A stretch of DNA of 61,236 bases from an uncultured Erysipelotrichaceae bacterium (GCA_902801795.1 CADCJQ010000004.1:1-61236); one strand, 5' to 3'. Positions 43,820-54,487 are shown, numbered from the stretch's first letter. Numbers and translations: made by a program. Notes: generated by a model not told the origin, from the letters alone.

Positions 43820-45060
43820 TTAACATCCTCCCTTATTAAAGGCATACTCATACATCTTGGACCACCACGTCCACGTGATAATTCAGCACCATGAATTTCA
43901 ATAACTTTAATACCTTCTTTTCTTAATGTTTCATTAGTAACATTATTACGATCATAAACAACAACTACTCCTGGCTCAATACATAAAGTATTAGATCCAT
44001 CATTCCATTGTTCACGCTCTGCTGCTACTTTATCTCCTCCTGCACAAGGAATTAATTTAACAGGATGTTGTAGGTATCTTTCTAATATTTTCCCTAATGG
44101 AGCATTTATTTCCTTAACAACTAAATCTTCAAAGGTTGTTGGATCAAATCCTTCTGTTATTTCAAATACTTGAAGAGTTCCCATAATACCAGGATGATAA
44201 GTAAAAGTATATTTATCAATTTGTGTAAAAACAGTATCTAGATGCATAAAAGCTCTTGAATTTGGAATATTGAAAGCTAATATTGTATCAATATTACAAT
44301 CTAAATTACGAAAATAGTTTTTCGCTAATTGATCAATTGCTTCTGGTTGCGTTCTTTGAGAAATACCAATTGCTACCACATGGTCATTAATATTTAATAA
44401 ATCTCCACCTTCCGTATGCCAAGCATAACTACGATCATAATATTTATTTACATTTTTATATTGTGGATGATATTTAAAGATATACTCAGCATATATTGTT
44501 TCACGATTTCTCGTATTAGAATACATACGATGTAGATCAATACCATCTCCTACACTTGCAAAATTATCTCTTGTAAAATATAAGTTAGGCATTGGTTCAG
44601 CCAAAAATTTATCAGGAGTTTGAATAAGATCAACTAAAGTCTTTTCAAAATCTTTCTTTTCATCATAAATTTCTCCTACTTGAATACCTTCCATTGTTTT
44701 TAAAACTAATTCCTTAGGATCTTTAATATTATTTAAATACTTTCCTACTAATTGTTTGTATTTTACAGTATGGATTCCAGCTTCATCCATAAATTGTTTA
44801 ATAAATTTTGCTCTTATACTATCACTAGATGCAATAACTTCTGACATTAAGTCTTCTAAATAAACAACTTCAACACCATTTTCTCTTAAAGCATTAGCAA
44901 AAGCATCATGTTCCTTTTGAGCATCTGGTAAAAAAGGAATATCATCAAAAAGCAAATTACTTAGTGTATCTGGGGTTAAATTCAATAATTCCTTTCCAGG
45001 TCGATGTAATAAAACTTTCTTTAATTTTCCAATTTCACTTGTTACATGAATATTTTTCAT
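43813..45060 (-). CDS. arcA: Arginine deiminase
   Basis: 415 residues, full length. It hydrolyses arginine to citrulline and ammonia. The N-terminal [18 protein letters not shown], the [12 protein letters not shown] motif (about 165-176), the HTEGGD motif (about 216-221) and the catalytic Cys in [10 protein letters not shown] near the C-terminus are all present. First gene of the operon, with a promoter at 45110-45137. Confidence 0.96.
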   Translation of the reverse strand: MKNIHVTSEIGKLKKVLLHRPGKELLNLTPDTLSNLLFDDIPFLPDAQKEHDAFANALRENGVEVVYLEDLMSEVIASSDSIRAKFIKQFMDEAGIHTVKYKQLVGKYLNNIKDPKELVLKTMEGIQVGEIYDEKKDFEKTLVDLIQTPDKFLAEPMPNLYFTRDNFASVGDGIDLHRMYSNTRNRETIYAEYIFKYHPQYKNVNKYYDRSYAWHTEGGDLLNINDHVVAIGISQRTQPEAIDQLAKNYFRNLDCNIDTILAFNIPNSRAFMHLDTVFTQIDKYTFTYHPGIMGTLQVFEITEGFDPTTFEDLVVKEINAPLGKILERYLQHPVKLIPCAGGDKVAAEREQWNDGSNTLCIEPGVVVVYDRNNVTNETLRKEGIKVIEIHGAELSRGRGGPRCMSMPLIREDVKW

Positions 45061-45086
45061 TTTTCCTCCCTATTCTTTTATATAAC

Positions 45087-45137
45087 ATACTATCACTTAG
45101 TATAATTTAATTATAGCAGAAAATAGAAAAAAGTAAA
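45087..45137 (-). promoter_or_regulatory. Promoter of the arc operon with a nearby inverted repeat
   Basis: Minus strand TTTACT (45132-45137), 16-base spacer, TATAAT (45110-45115). Just downstream ATACT-N7-AGTAT (45087-45103) is a small inverted repeat placed like an operator. The regulator (ArgR or other) is not known. Confidence 0.55.
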
Positions 45138-45146
45138 CGATATATG

Positions 45147-45176
45147 CAAAAAAAATAGTTTCTTTCAACTATTTTT
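45147..45176 (-). terminator. Terminator of the capsule-kinase/sortase operon
   Basis: 10-bp stem AAAAATAGTT (45151-45160) with 45167-45176, then a T run on the minus strand. It overlaps the last codons of the phosphatase gene. Confidence 0.75.
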
Positions 45177-45875
45177 TTTCAATATAACTATTGCATTATT
45201 TAATAATGCTTCATATTCTTCATTACCTAAATATTTTTTTATCTTTATAGTTGCTTTATTCCAAATATCATATTTTTTACGATGATGAATATCGCTTGCA
45301 AGAAATGTTACTTTCTTTTCTTTAAAAAGTCTTTTAACCAATTTTCGGGTACTTTTACCATACCCATTAACAATACTTTCAATATTACATTGAAAAAGAA
45401 CTCCCATTTTTTCTAATTCATTAATTTTATGAAAATCTTTTTGAAAAGCAAAATATCGTTCAGGATGTGCTAAAATAACTTTTTTTCCTTTACTTATTAA
45501 ATCAAACAAAATATCTTCATAACCAGGAAATTCCCCACTCATAGGTAACTCAATTAAAAGATAATCACTATCATTTAAAGAAGTTACTTGTTTATTTTTT
45601 AATAAATAATCTATTTTTTCATCGATATATATTTCATTTCCTAAATATAAATTAATATGTATTTGTTGTTTCTGCAATTCTTTTTTTAAAGCATTTATTT
45701 TATTTCTGTTATCTTTCTTACTACTAGTATATTTACTATTTACGATATAATGTGGCGTTAATACAATATCTGTATATCCCAAACTTTCTAAATCTCTTAA
45801 TATTTCAATGCTTTCTTCTATTGTTTTACAACCATCATCAACACCATATAAAAGATGCGAATGAATATCAATCAC
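45165..45875 (-). CDS. PHP-type tyrosine-protein phosphatase (CpsB/YwqE)
   Basis: 236 residues starting at GTG (45875), overlapping the kinase stop. Metal-binding motifs IDIHSHLLYGVDDG (2-15), TPHY, AHPERY and SDIHHRKKY match the manganese-dependent CpsB family that removes phosphate from the CpsD tyrosine tail. It works with the kinase encoded immediately upstream to control polysaccharide chain export. Confidence 0.93.
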   Translation of the reverse strand: MIDIHSHLLYGVDDGCKTIEESIEILRDLESLGYTDIVLTPHYIVNSKYTSSKKDNRNKINALKKELQKQQIHINLYLGNEIYIDEKIDYLLKNKQVTSLNDSDYLLIELPMSGEFPGYEDILFDLISKGKKVILAHPERYFAFQKDFHKINELEKMGVLFQCNIESIVNGYGKSTRKLVKRLFKEKKVTFLASDIHHRKKYDIWNKATIKIKKYLGNEEYEALLNNAIVILKKNS

Positions 45876-47221
45876 TATTCTTTTTCTCCATAGTAGTAAT
45901 AACTACCATAATGTCCTTTTGTAGGAACAATATTATTAACTACACATCCAGCAATTTGAGCATTAACATTTTCAAGAGCTTTAATAGTATTTTTAAGTTC
46001 TGTTTTTACAGAATAATTTACTGCTGTAACTAATAATACCTTATCAACATAAGTTGATAAAATAAGTGAATCAGCAAGTCCAGATATTGGAGCTCCGTCA
46101 AGAATAATAATATCATAATATTTTTTTAATGTATTAATTATTGATGCATTTTTCTTAGAATTTAGTAATTCACTAGGATTTGGTGGGAAAACACCTCTTG
46201 GAATAATTGATAAATTCTCAATACTGGTTTTAATAATAAAATCTCTTGATTTGCTAATATCACCAATTAACAAATTAGAAAGTCCAACTTTACCAGAAAC
46301 ATTAAAAATCTTATGTTGTCTTCCTTTACGTAAATCACAATCAATTATTAATACCTTTTTCCCTGTTTGAGCAAAAGAAATCGCTAAATTAGCACTAATA
46401 AAACTTTTTCCTTCTGCTGGTAGCGAACTCGTTACTAAAATTGTTTTTAATTCATCATCTACTGCGGCAAATTGTAAATTAGTTCTAAGAGTTCTAATAC
46501 TTTCACTTGTTAATGCATTAGGTTTTTTATCAACTATTAAATCAATTTTATTAGTATCCTTATATATTTTGGCAATAACTGGTGTTCCAACTTCTCCTTC
46601 AACTTCATCAACACTTCGTATAGTATCATCAAAATAAAAGATAATAAAGATAATAGCACTGGAACCCGTAAAACCAATTAAGGCCGCTAATATAATATCT
46701 CTTACAAAATGATTATTTGATGGATTTTCAGGAACTTCTGCTCTATCAATAATACTAACATTATTTAATTTATATATTTTTGTTATTTCATGATCAAATA
46801 CTTCTGCCAAATTATTAGCAATCTTACTTGCCATTTGAGGTTCACTATCAGTTACTGTTATTTTTAATATTTCTGTATCCTCTTTAGATTGAACATCAAT
46901 CATTTTTTGCATTTGTTCTAATGTATAAGATAAATTAAGATTATGAATAACTTGCTCAAGAACTAGTCGACTCTTAATTATCTCACGATATGTTGATACT
47001 AATTTTTGATTTAAAATAATATCACTTTGACTTATTGTGTCAACACTATCTGTCGTTTCATCTTTTACCAAAACAAGTGTCGTGTAAGTTGAATACAATG
47101 GTGTTTTAAAAACTTTATCATATAAACCAATTCCTAAGATAAATAACAATACTACCATTACAACTAGTACAATAAATTTTTTATAATAATCTAAAAAATC
47201 TTTAATATTTATTTCTTCCAT
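45875..47221 (-). CDS. Fused polysaccharide co-polymerase and BY-kinase (CpsC-CpsD)
   Basis: 448 residues. The Wzz/CpsC part (1-195) has two membrane helices (about 17-38 and 175-195) around an outer domain. The kinase part (about 235-448) has Walker A SSLPAEGKSF, Walker A' VLIIDCDLRKGRQHK, Walker B IIILDGAP and a C-terminal tyrosine cluster (GHYGSYYYYGEKE) that is autophosphorylated. No glycosyltransferase genes adjoin it here, unusual for a capsule locus. Confidence 0.93.
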   Translation of the reverse strand: MEEINIKDFLDYYKKFIVLVVMVVLLFILGIGLYDKVFKTPLYSTYTTLVLVKDETTDSVDTISQSDIILNQKLVSTYREIIKSRLVLEQVIHNLNLSYTLEQMQKMIDVQSKEDTEILKITVTDSEPQMASKIANNLAEVFDHEITKIYKLNNVSIIDRAEVPENPSNNHFVRDIILAALIGFTGSSAIIFIIFYFDDTIRSVDEVEGEVGTPVIAKIYKDTNKIDLIVDKKPNALTSESIRTLRTNLQFAAVDDELKTILVTSSLPAEGKSFISANLAISFAQTGKKVLIIDCDLRKGRQHKIFNVSGKVGLSNLLIGDISKSRDFIIKTSIENLSIIPRGVFPPNPSELLNSKKNASIINTLKKYYDIIILDGAPISGLADSLILSTYVDKVLLVTAVNYSVKTELKNTIKALENVNAQIAGCVVNNIVPTKGHYGSYYYYGEKE

Positions 47222-47262
47222 GAATACAACTCCTCTTTTTCTTCTTTATTATACATTGTTAA

Positions 47263-48093
47263 TCAACGAATTTCAATACTTTTGTGATATTTTCTACGTA
47301 TAGAGAATGTAAAAATACTATATATTCCGAATATACATAATATAATACCCTCTCCTAATAGAAGTCTACTGATATAATGCAAAACAATTCTTAATAACTG
47401 AGAAAAATTTTCAGTAATAACTAAAACATTGTCCACATCAATTCTATCATAAACTGCCATACGAATAAACAAGATTATCATTCCTATTCCTAAGATAATA
47501 ACGCCCCATGAATAAATTTTTATTTTTCTTAAAAAAATATATAACATAATCAAACCAATAATAGAAACTACTAATGAAATATTAATATATTTATTTAATT
47601 TATAATATTTTGGAATAAAAGTATTAGCCATCTTATATAAGGTTATTTCATTTTTATAAATATTGACCATTTCATCTTCAAATAATAATAAATCATTTTG
47701 ATTCAAAACACCTAAATTACTTTTTTGAAGAAATGACTTAATATTACTATCTAATTTTTCTTTAATATTATCTTTTACTAATTTAGTTTCTTTTCCTAAA
47801 TATGTATTTTCAATAAATATGTTTATATCATCAATAACTTCATCTTTTGTATAAAGATTATTTAATATCTCATTGGTAAATCCCGTTGACATAAGATAGC
47901 TTTGCATCTCATCATTTATTTCATCATAAATAGTTTGATAGTAATTATTATCTTTTACTAAATGATAAAGATAATGTTTATTACCAATAGAAAACTTCAT
48001 AATTAATGCTAAAGCAAATATAACTCCTAAAAACAAGGTAACAAAACCTAAAATGTAACTTAAAACAATATTATTCTTTTTCAATTTCATCAC
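47263..48093 (-). CDS. Membrane protein of unknown function
   Basis: 276 residues with a hydrophobic helix at about 10-32, a long outer domain (about 35-165) and three C-terminal helices (about 173-265). The start (GTG 48093 or ATG 48090) lies inside the sortase gene, so it is coupled to it. Not recognised; the context suggests a role in surface assembly. Confidence 0.8.
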   Translation of the reverse strand: MMKLKKNNIVLSYILGFVTLFLGVIFALALIMKFSIGNKHYLYHLVKDNNYYQTIYDEINDEMQSYLMSTGFTNEILNNLYTKDEVIDDINIFIENTYLGKETKLVKDNIKEKLDSNIKSFLQKSNLGVLNQNDLLLFEDEMVNIYKNEITLYKMANTFIPKYYKLNKYINISLVVSIIGLIMLYIFLRKIKIYSWGVIILGIGMIILFIRMAVYDRIDVDNVLVITENFSQLLRIVLHYISRLLLGEGIILCIFGIYSIFTFSIRRKYHKSIEIR

Positions 48094-48706
48094 CTATTTT
48101 CTCAGCATAAACAACATATCTCTCTTTTTTATGTCCTGCAATACCTTTATCAATTGGCCAACATGTATACATCATTAATAATTCTTTATCATGTTGAATA
48201 GGAAAAGCTGAAAGATCGGTTTCTTTTACTATTTTATATTCCTTCATTTGATATTTAAAAGTTCCATATGTTGCTTTTATTGTAATAATATCTCCTACTT
48301 TTATTTTATCTAAATCATGAAATAAACCCGCATTATTATGAGCAGCATATAAAATACTGCCATTTTCTCCGGGAAAATATGATCCTGTATAATGACCCAC
48401 TCCTAACCTTAATATTTTCTTGTTATCACCATGATATACTGGTAAAGTAAGATTAATTGAAGGTATTTCAAGAGTCGCATATTTACTTCCATAACTTGGA
48501 TAATCAATTAATCTCTTTGCTTCAATATTATATTTAGCAATTATTTCTATGTCTTCTCCCCTTACGGCAGTGGTATTTATTAATGAAACGTAAGGCATTA
48601 TTTTATCTTCCAAAAGGAAGTAATAACATAAAACAAAAATTGCTGCAAAGAAAAAAGAAATCGCTAAATTACTAGCAAATTTCTTTTTATTTACATTCTT
48701 AATCAT
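48071..48706 (-). CDS. Sortase, class D-like
   Basis: 211 residues. N-terminal membrane helix (about 12-31). Sortase core with LEIPSINLTLPVYHG (about 80-94), catalytic His in LYAAHNN (about 119-125), catalytic Cys in LMMYTCWP (about 176-183) and Arg in KKERYVVYA. It cleaves sorting signals and attaches proteins to the wall. The gene just upstream encodes a protein with a sorting-like C-terminus. Confidence 0.9.
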   Translation of the reverse strand: MIKNVNKKKFASNLAISFFFAAIFVLCYYFLLEDKIMPYVSLINTTAVRGEDIEIIAKYNIEAKRLIDYPSYGSKYATLEIPSINLTLPVYHGDNKKILRLGVGHYTGSYFPGENGSILYAAHNNAGLFHDLDKIKVGDIITIKATYGTFKYQMKEYKIVKETDLSAFPIQHDKELLMMYTCWPIDKGIAGHKKERYVVYAEKIGDEIEKE

Positions 48707-49230
48707 TATTCACTAGTCTTAACTTGTTTAATTACTAAACATGTACCAACTGCTACGATTAAGATTGAAAGACCAGCAATAATTGCAGTTTTACTTGTTT
48801 CATATCCAGTTCTTTTTACAGGAGTATCGATTATTACTTTTGTTCCGTCAGAATTCTTAACTTCAAGTCCTTCTTTTGTTAAAGTTGCTTTAACTTTTGT
48901 TTCAGAAGATATTTCTTCAACAATAGCCTTTAATTCATTTTTAACACTTTGAGGATATTTAGTAAAATTAGTATTTCCTTGACCTTTGATAACATTCAAA
49001 GCCTTTTGAACCTTTGCCCAAATTGTATCAGCATCAGCTTCACTTATCTCATTTTTTTCAAGATATCTTTCTACAATTACCTTTTGATCATCAGATAAAG
49101 TATAATCCTTTCCTCCAATTTCAAAAGTTTGGAATAACTTTCCCTTTAATTCGGCTTCTGTCATTGCTTTTACATTTGTTCCTAAAACAAGTAAACCAAC
49201 AAATAATGCGATTAAACTCAATTTTTTCAT
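48706..49230 (-). CDS. Secreted surface protein, probable sortase substrate
   Basis: 174 residues from the ATG at 49230 (MKKLSLIALF, ggagggaa site); the frame extended to 49290 is unsupported. Signal peptide to about 22 (NVKA). A helical region follows, then a beta-like KVKATLTKEGLEVKNSDG. The C-terminus PVKRTGYETS plus a hydrophobic helix and KQVKTSE tail resembles a sorting signal with RTG in place of LPxTG. First gene of the sortase operon. Confidence 0.75.
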   Translation of the reverse strand: MKKLSLIALFVGLLVLGTNVKAMTEAELKGKLFQTFEIGGKDYTLSDDQKVIVERYLEKNEISEADADTIWAKVQKALNVIKGQGNTNFTKYPQSVKNELKAIVEEISSETKVKATLTKEGLEVKNSDGTKVIIDTPVKRTGYETSKTAIIAGLSILIVAVGTCLVIKQVKTSE

Positions 49231-49299
49231 TTTTCCCTCCATAAGATACATTATATAACGAAAAAAAAAGAAGCACAAGCAAAAAAACATAATTTTCCA

Positions 49300-49806
49300 T
49301 TATTTGACACTTTTTTTCTTTTTTCTTCTTTTCATTATTAATTTATACCCAAAAGTAGACATTATACATCCTAATAAAGCACCTATACTATCAATTAAAA
49401 CATCACTAAATTGTCCCGTTCGTCCATTAATAAATGTTTGATGGTATTCATCTGTACAAGCATATAAAAAACAAACACCAATACTAATTAAATAATATTG
49501 ATAAAAAGGCATCTTCTTTAATACAATCAAAAAATTCATTAACAATATCGCCAAAACTAAATAGACAAAAGCATGAGATAACTTTCGAAAATAATAATTT
49601 GTATCCTCAATAAATTCTTTAGTTTTATGTTTTAATAAGGCTTCCGGACTTGCCCCCGTTATTTTATCATATTTATCAACAATACTAATAGCAATGGTTT
49701 TACTTTGATCATCAGAGGTATTAGCATCCATTTCTGACATTACAAAGATAAATATCATCCAAATAACAACAAGTAAGCCCCAAATAACTATTTTTTTATT
49801 AATCAT
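49300..49806 (-). CDS. VanZ-like family membrane protein
   Basis: 168 residues with four helices and the VanZ-like motif YACTDEYHQTFINGRTGQFSD in the last third (helix RKLSHAFVYLVLA before it). VanZ confers low-level teicoplanin resistance in enterococci, but most homologues are of unknown function. ATG overlaps the scpB stop. Confidence 0.88.
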   Translation of the reverse strand: MINKKIVIWGLLVVIWMIFIFVMSEMDANTSDDQSKTIAISIVDKYDKITGASPEALLKHKTKEFIEDTNYYFRKLSHAFVYLVLAILLMNFLIVLKKMPFYQYYLISIGVCFLYACTDEYHQTFINGRTGQFSDVLIDSIGALLGCIMSTFGYKLIMKRRKKKKSVK

Positions 49807-50381
49807 TCAATAACCTCTTCTTGATATTTGGACTTATATAAATCAACTTCATTATCATTTTCAGTAACAACCTTCTCAATTTTGGGTAAATCATCAATTG
49901 TACTTAATCCAAAATAATCCAAGAACTCACTTGTTGTTTTGTAAAGAATCGGATGCCCAGCCATCTCACTTCTTCCACATTCCTTTAATAACCCTTTAGC
50001 CACTAATTTTCTTATCATTTGTCCTGTATTAACCCCACGTATTTCATCAACCTCTATTCTAGTAATAGGTTCATTATAGGCAATAATCGCAAGTGTTTCT
50101 AAAGCACTATTTGATAATGTATTACTTTCTTCATTAATTAATAATTTCTGATAGTAAGCATGATGTTCCTCTTTGGTTGTTAATTTAAAAGTATTTCCTA
50201 AAAAATGTATTCTAATACCGCGGTCACGACTTTCATAATCTCTTTTTAATTCATTAATCAATTCTAATGCTTCATCATGTTCAATCTCTAAAATTTCCAT
50301 AATGCCACTAATTGTTAAACCATCATCACCAACAACAAATAATAATCCTTCTAAAGCGGCTTTCTTTTCTACATCAATCAT
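49803..50381 (-). CDS. scpB: Segregation and condensation protein B
   Basis: 192 residues. Two winged-helix domains typical of ScpB: KKAALEGLLFVVGDDGLT at the start and LETLAIIAYNEPITRIEVDE (about 94-113) with LLKECGRSEMAGHPILYKTT. Part of the SMC-ScpA-ScpB condensin. scpA is not adjacent here; in Firmicutes it normally lies just upstream. Confidence 0.93.
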   Translation of the reverse strand: MIDVEKKAALEGLLFVVGDDGLTISGIMEILEIEHDEALELINELKRDYESRDRGIRIHFLGNTFKLTTKEEHHAYYQKLLINEESNTLSNSALETLAIIAYNEPITRIEVDEIRGVNTGQMIRKLVAKGLLKECGRSEMAGHPILYKTTSEFLDYFGLSTIDDLPKIEKVVTENDNEVDLYKSKYQEEVIE

Positions 50382-50445
50382 TTCTCACCTAACCTCTTAA
50401 TTATAAACGAAAAGAAGAACTTTTTCTAGTCTTCTTTTCTTTTTT

Positions 50446-50721
50446 TTATAAATTAATATTATTAATACCATTTTTTAATGAATATGTATAATATCCTAAT
50501 CTATTTAATATTTCACTTGTTTTCTTGCTTTTAATACCATATTCACATACTAATAAATATTTTTTATTCTTTAATAAATATCTTTCAGGATATACAATCA
50601 ATAATTCAAATGGTACATTAATAGCATCAATAAAATGTTTTACAAGATAATCTTGTTGACTTCGTAAATCAATTATATTAACATCTTTCATTTTAATATA
50701 AGTGTCATAATCAATTTCCAT
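50446..50721 (-). CDS. Small rhodanese-domain protein
   Basis: 91 residues, a single rhodanese-like domain: VNIIDLRSQQDYLVKHFIDA, then the active loop VCEYGIKSKK with the catalytic Cys (about 64), then LNRLGYYTYSLKNGI. Likely sulfur transfer or redox role; partner unknown. Confidence 0.85.
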   Translation of the reverse strand: MEIDYDTYIKMKDVNIIDLRSQQDYLVKHFIDAINVPFELLIVYPERYLLKNKKYLLVCEYGIKSKKTSEILNRLGYYTYSLKNGINNINL

Positions 50722-50766
50722 ACCTCACCATTACATTTTATTATATAACCGCTATTAATATGAATT

Positions 50767-52537
50767 TTAATACTTTTCAATAATTCTTTCTAGTTCACTA
50801 TCAATGTTTTCTAATAGTAAATAATCACTAAAGCCATCTTCTAAAAAATGTTCTTTAATATGTTCTTTATCTTCTTTTAACATGATGATTACTGGTGTAT
50901 CAAAACCTTTAATTTCTTTCATTCCTTTAAAAGTCATAAATCCCGACATTTCTTTCATTTCATCTTCCATCAAGATAAAATCATATTTTTTACCTTCTTT
51001 TATTTTATCAATGGCATCCATTCCATAATATAAATTAGAATAGGTTATTTTATTATCATTTAATTTTTTCTTAATAATATTATTTATTTCTTTATTTTGT
51101 GAAACTAATAAAACTTTACGATAACTTGTAATATCATTTTCATACTGCGCTAAAATACTTTTATCTTTTTCATGATAAACTCGTTGATCAATTGTTAAAA
51201 TAACATCCGTTCCTTTGCCAAGAGTAGATTTAATCATTAAATTTCCACCCATTATTTTAATAACTTTTTGACAAACTTTAATATTATATTCTTTCGCTTC
51301 AAGATTATCTAATTCATCTTTATCAAGTTCTCCTGTTGCACTTATTATTTCATTAATCTTATCAATAGGCATTCCACTACCAGTATCGGATACATTGAAA
51401 ATAACACGACAAACATCATATTTTTCTATTAAATTAACTTTCAAATTAATATTGCCACTTGTAGTATTTTTACATGAATTTACTAAAAGTGAATACAAAA
51501 TCTGACGTATTTTCATATAATCTCCAAAAAGAATAGGAACTTGTTTTGGAAGAAACATTTGGTTGTTTTTCATTTTTAACACGTACAAGTAAATCATTAC
51601 ATATTTTAACTAAATCATATTTACTATTTACAACCTTAATTTTTTGAACATCAAGTGATGAAATATTTAAAATATTATTAATGGAGAAATCTAATTGTTT
51701 AACTAAATTATTAAGTGCTACAACACCCTCTTTAATCTTTTTAGGATTATCTTCATTTTTTATTTCATTACACAAAGTATTAATATTTATTAAAGGATTT
51801 CTTGCTTCACCTGTCATTTCAAATAAAAAATTATATTTATCCTCATAATTTTGTTCCATTAATTCTTTATTCTTATATAATTCATTAAGCATATTAACAT
51901 CAGGGTTTTCAATAGTGAAATACATCAAAAATGTTATAAATGTTTCAGTATATGTTAAAAGTAGAAGTCCAGGATTTAGTTTTTGAATAATCATCACTGT
52001 TCCTCCAAAAAGCATAAACAAAATAAGCGGGTAAAACTTTTTTTGAAATATTTGTTTTCTATTCTTTAACATACAATAAATAAGAATTATGATTAACAAA
52101 CCAGAAAGTAAATATATAAAATTTGCTGCCGGACCTTTTGAGTACACAACATTACCTTCACTAATACATTCAAGTGGTAACAAAAATACCGTCGTAACCA
52201 AGAAAAAATAACCAACAAAAAAAATATTTTGAAATTTACGAAAATTAGTTTTTGGAAATGTTATTACAATTGTATACAAACAAAAAATAAAAAGCCAGGT
52301 AATTAAATATACTAAATATAATCTTGAAAAAATTATATTTAGTAATGAAAAAATATGCATATTTTTCATAAAATACCAAGTTCCCAATCCAATAACAACT
52401 CCACACATACTTGTTATAATCAAATATGAATATATTTTATTTTCAAGACGTTTAATTCTTACCTTCGAGAAAAAAACAATTAATAATAAAATTATATAAA
52501 ATAAACTTGCCAACGTAAAAGTGATTCCAGCATTCAT
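50767..52537 (-). pseudogene. Membrane hybrid histidine-kinase-like gene split by a frameshift
   Basis: Two overlapping frames (52537-51470 and 51597-50767) make one protein. Order: seven hydrophobic helices (1-215), a coiled dimerisation region (FLFEMTGEARNPLININTL), the ATPase core (N-box VNSCKNTT, G1 DTGSGMP, G2 GGNLMIKSTLGKG) and a receiver-like end. An extra A in a four-A run at 51544-51547 breaks it. The H-box lacks its histidine (TGEARNPL for SHExRTPL), and the receiver has Glu at the usual phospho-Asp position (FILMEDEM), so phosphotransfer seems lost even if repaired. Confidence 0.75.
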
Positions 52538-52566
52538 AACATCACCAACCTTTAACTATAGTATAC

Positions 52567-52597
52567 CAAAAAAAATAGTATTAGACCATACTATTTT
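52567..52597 (-). terminator. Terminator of the acyl-CoA synthetase gene
   Basis: 9-bp stem AAATAGTAT (52573-52581) with 52588-52596, followed by T8 on the minus strand, immediately past the stop. Confidence 0.85.
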
Positions 52598-54487
52598 TTA
52601 TTTTTTTAATTTTTTTACTTTTTCTTTTTCACGATAATCAATTATACCTTCATTTAAATTACCAATCTTGTCAGCAATTTTATTTAATTCTAAGTAATCA
52701 ATTTTTTCCATTAGTGTATATGGTATATCAGAAACAATTCTTATCCAATTTGGTCTCTCTCTAGGAGGAATATTATCATTTATTATTTTTTTAATATCAC
52801 GAAGTGCATCAGTAAAATTAACATTTTCTTTTAGTTGAACAAACAACATTGGCAATTCTCCAGCAGAATCTCGATATGGCTTCACGCCTATTGCTCCACA
52901 TTGAAGCACAAATTCACTACTTGCTACCGCGTTTTCAATTGGTAAAAGTGGTGTTGTATGTCCATCAGGGCGCATAATCGCATGACTTCTCCTTGACACA
53001 AAAAATGTTACTCCATCACTATCCATATATCCCATATCCGCAGTTCTAAACCATATTTTTCCATTTCTTTGATAAAATGCTTTCTCCGTCTGTTCTGAAT
53101 TATTTAGATAACCATTAGCATGCGTAATTGATGCTACTTCTATTTCACCTATCGACATTTTTCCATAAGGAATTTCTTCTCTAGTTTCTGGATTAACTAT
53201 TCTAACAATATTTTGAGCAAGTGGAATACCTACACTACCAATTTTATTATCAGCATTTGATGACGTAGTTGTAAAACCACCACCATTCTCAGTTGAACCA
53301 AGTCCTTTTTTTACTTTTGGACCGCCAGCATCGACAAATGTTTCATTCATGTGTATTTCATGAGGTTCTAATATTTTATCACCACCAGATACTAAACATT
53401 TTACATAGTTAAGTTTTTCATTCGGATGTTTTTTTAAATACTTATCCAGTTCTTCAAAATGCTTTGGTGACCCCATAACAAAAGTACATTTAGATGCACG
53501 AATATACTTCGCAAATTTTTCAATTTTAGGACTAGGTATTAAATATATCATAACACCATAGCAAAGTGCATTATGCATACCGCTGCTTGAACCATAAGCA
53601 GAAAAAAACGGAACATTTCCCAAAAAAATTTCACCAGGTTTTGGAGAAAAACCAGAATATTTAATTTGTAAATTTTGACCATTATATGTTTCATTTCGAA
53701 GTTCTACTCCTTTTGGAACTCCGCTCGTTCCACTAGTATATACAACAACAGCTGTTCTATCTTTAATATAGGGAAATTCTTTAACTTCAAAATTATTTTT
53801 TCCTATTTTTTCAAAATCATAATAATCAAGATATTTTCCATGTGTTTTGACTTTTTTGTGAAATAAATCATAAATAACTTTTTTGTTTTTTGGAAGGGAA
53901 ACACTTGGCGATACAGAAATAACTCTTTCTAAAGTGCTGTCATCAATCATTTTTTCAATATTTTCATAGCATTTATCAATCATAATCATATATTTAGCAC
54001 TTGATGTATTTACATAACTTAAAATACGTCTAGCATTTGTACGTGGCTCAATTAAGTTAGGTATTGCCCCTATTTTTATTAGACCATAAAATGCATAAAT
54101 AAATTCTGGTGTATTTGCCATACAAATTACAACATGTTCACCAGGCTTTATTCCTAGACCCACAAAACATTTCGCAAAATACTCACATTTTTTTATTAAT
54201 TCATCATAAGTAATATATGTACCCTTATAAAACAAAGCATTATTTTCTTTAAATTTCATAGAATTATCTCTCAAGACTTGCCACATTGTCTTAGATACAA
54301 TCTTATCACTATCAGCTTTTTCATCTGTTAATTTTAACCATGGTTCATCAATAGAAGAATAACCGGTCATTGGACCAAATAGTTTTCCTTCTTGCAAATC
54401 TCTTAAATATCTTTTGTGTTCAATTTTTTGCTCATAACTTAAATTGTCAATATTATTCAAATAATTATCAATATCTTCTTTTGTCAT
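52598..54487 (-). CDS. AMP-forming acyl-CoA synthetase / AMP-binding enzyme
   Basis: 629 residues of the ANL adenylating superfamily. The phosphate loop VVYTSGTSGVPKGVEL is at about 248-263, GSTENGGG near 405, and the hinge/core motif FRTADMGYMDSDGVTF at about 478-493. A conserved lysine near the C-terminus lies in TLMEKIDYLEL. It activates a carboxylic acid as its adenylate, probably a fatty acid or similar; substrate unknown. Single-gene unit with promoter at 54514-54542. Confidence 0.9.
   Translation of the reverse strand: MTKEDIDNYLNNIDNLSYEQKIEHKRYLRDLQEGKLFGPMTGYSSIDEPWLKLTDEKADSDKIVSKTMWQVLRDNSMKFKENNALFYKGTYITYDELIKKCEYFAKCFVGLGIKPGEHVVICMANTPEFIYAFYGLIKIGAIPNLIEPRTNARRILSYVNTSSAKYMIMIDKCYENIEKMIDDSTLERVISVSPSVSLPKNKKVIYDLFHKKVKTHGKYLDYYDFEKIGKNNFEVKEFPYIKDRTAVVVYTSGTSGVPKGVELRNETYNGQNLQIKYSGFSPKPGEIFLGNVPFFSAYGSSSGMHNALCYGVMIYLIPSPKIEKFAKYIRASKCTFVMGSPKHFEELDKYLKKHPNEKLNYVKCLVSGGDKILEPHEIHMNETFVDAGGPKVKKGLGSTENGGGFTTTSSNADNKIGSVGIPLAQNIVRIVNPETREEIPYGKMSIGEIEVASITHANGYLNNSEQTEKAFYQRNGKIWFRTADMGYMDSDGVTFFVSRRSHAIMRPDGHTTPLLPIENAVASSEFVLQCGAIGVKPYRDSAGELPMLFVQLKENVNFTDALRDIKKIINDNIPPRERPNWIRIVSDIPYTLMEKIDYLELNKIADKIGNLNEGIIDYREKEKVKKLKK

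Noticed and set aside
45087..45103. Inverted repeat near the arc promoter as a defined ArgR box
   Set aside because: The match to a known ArgR operator is not clear; kept only as a possible operator within the promoter entry.
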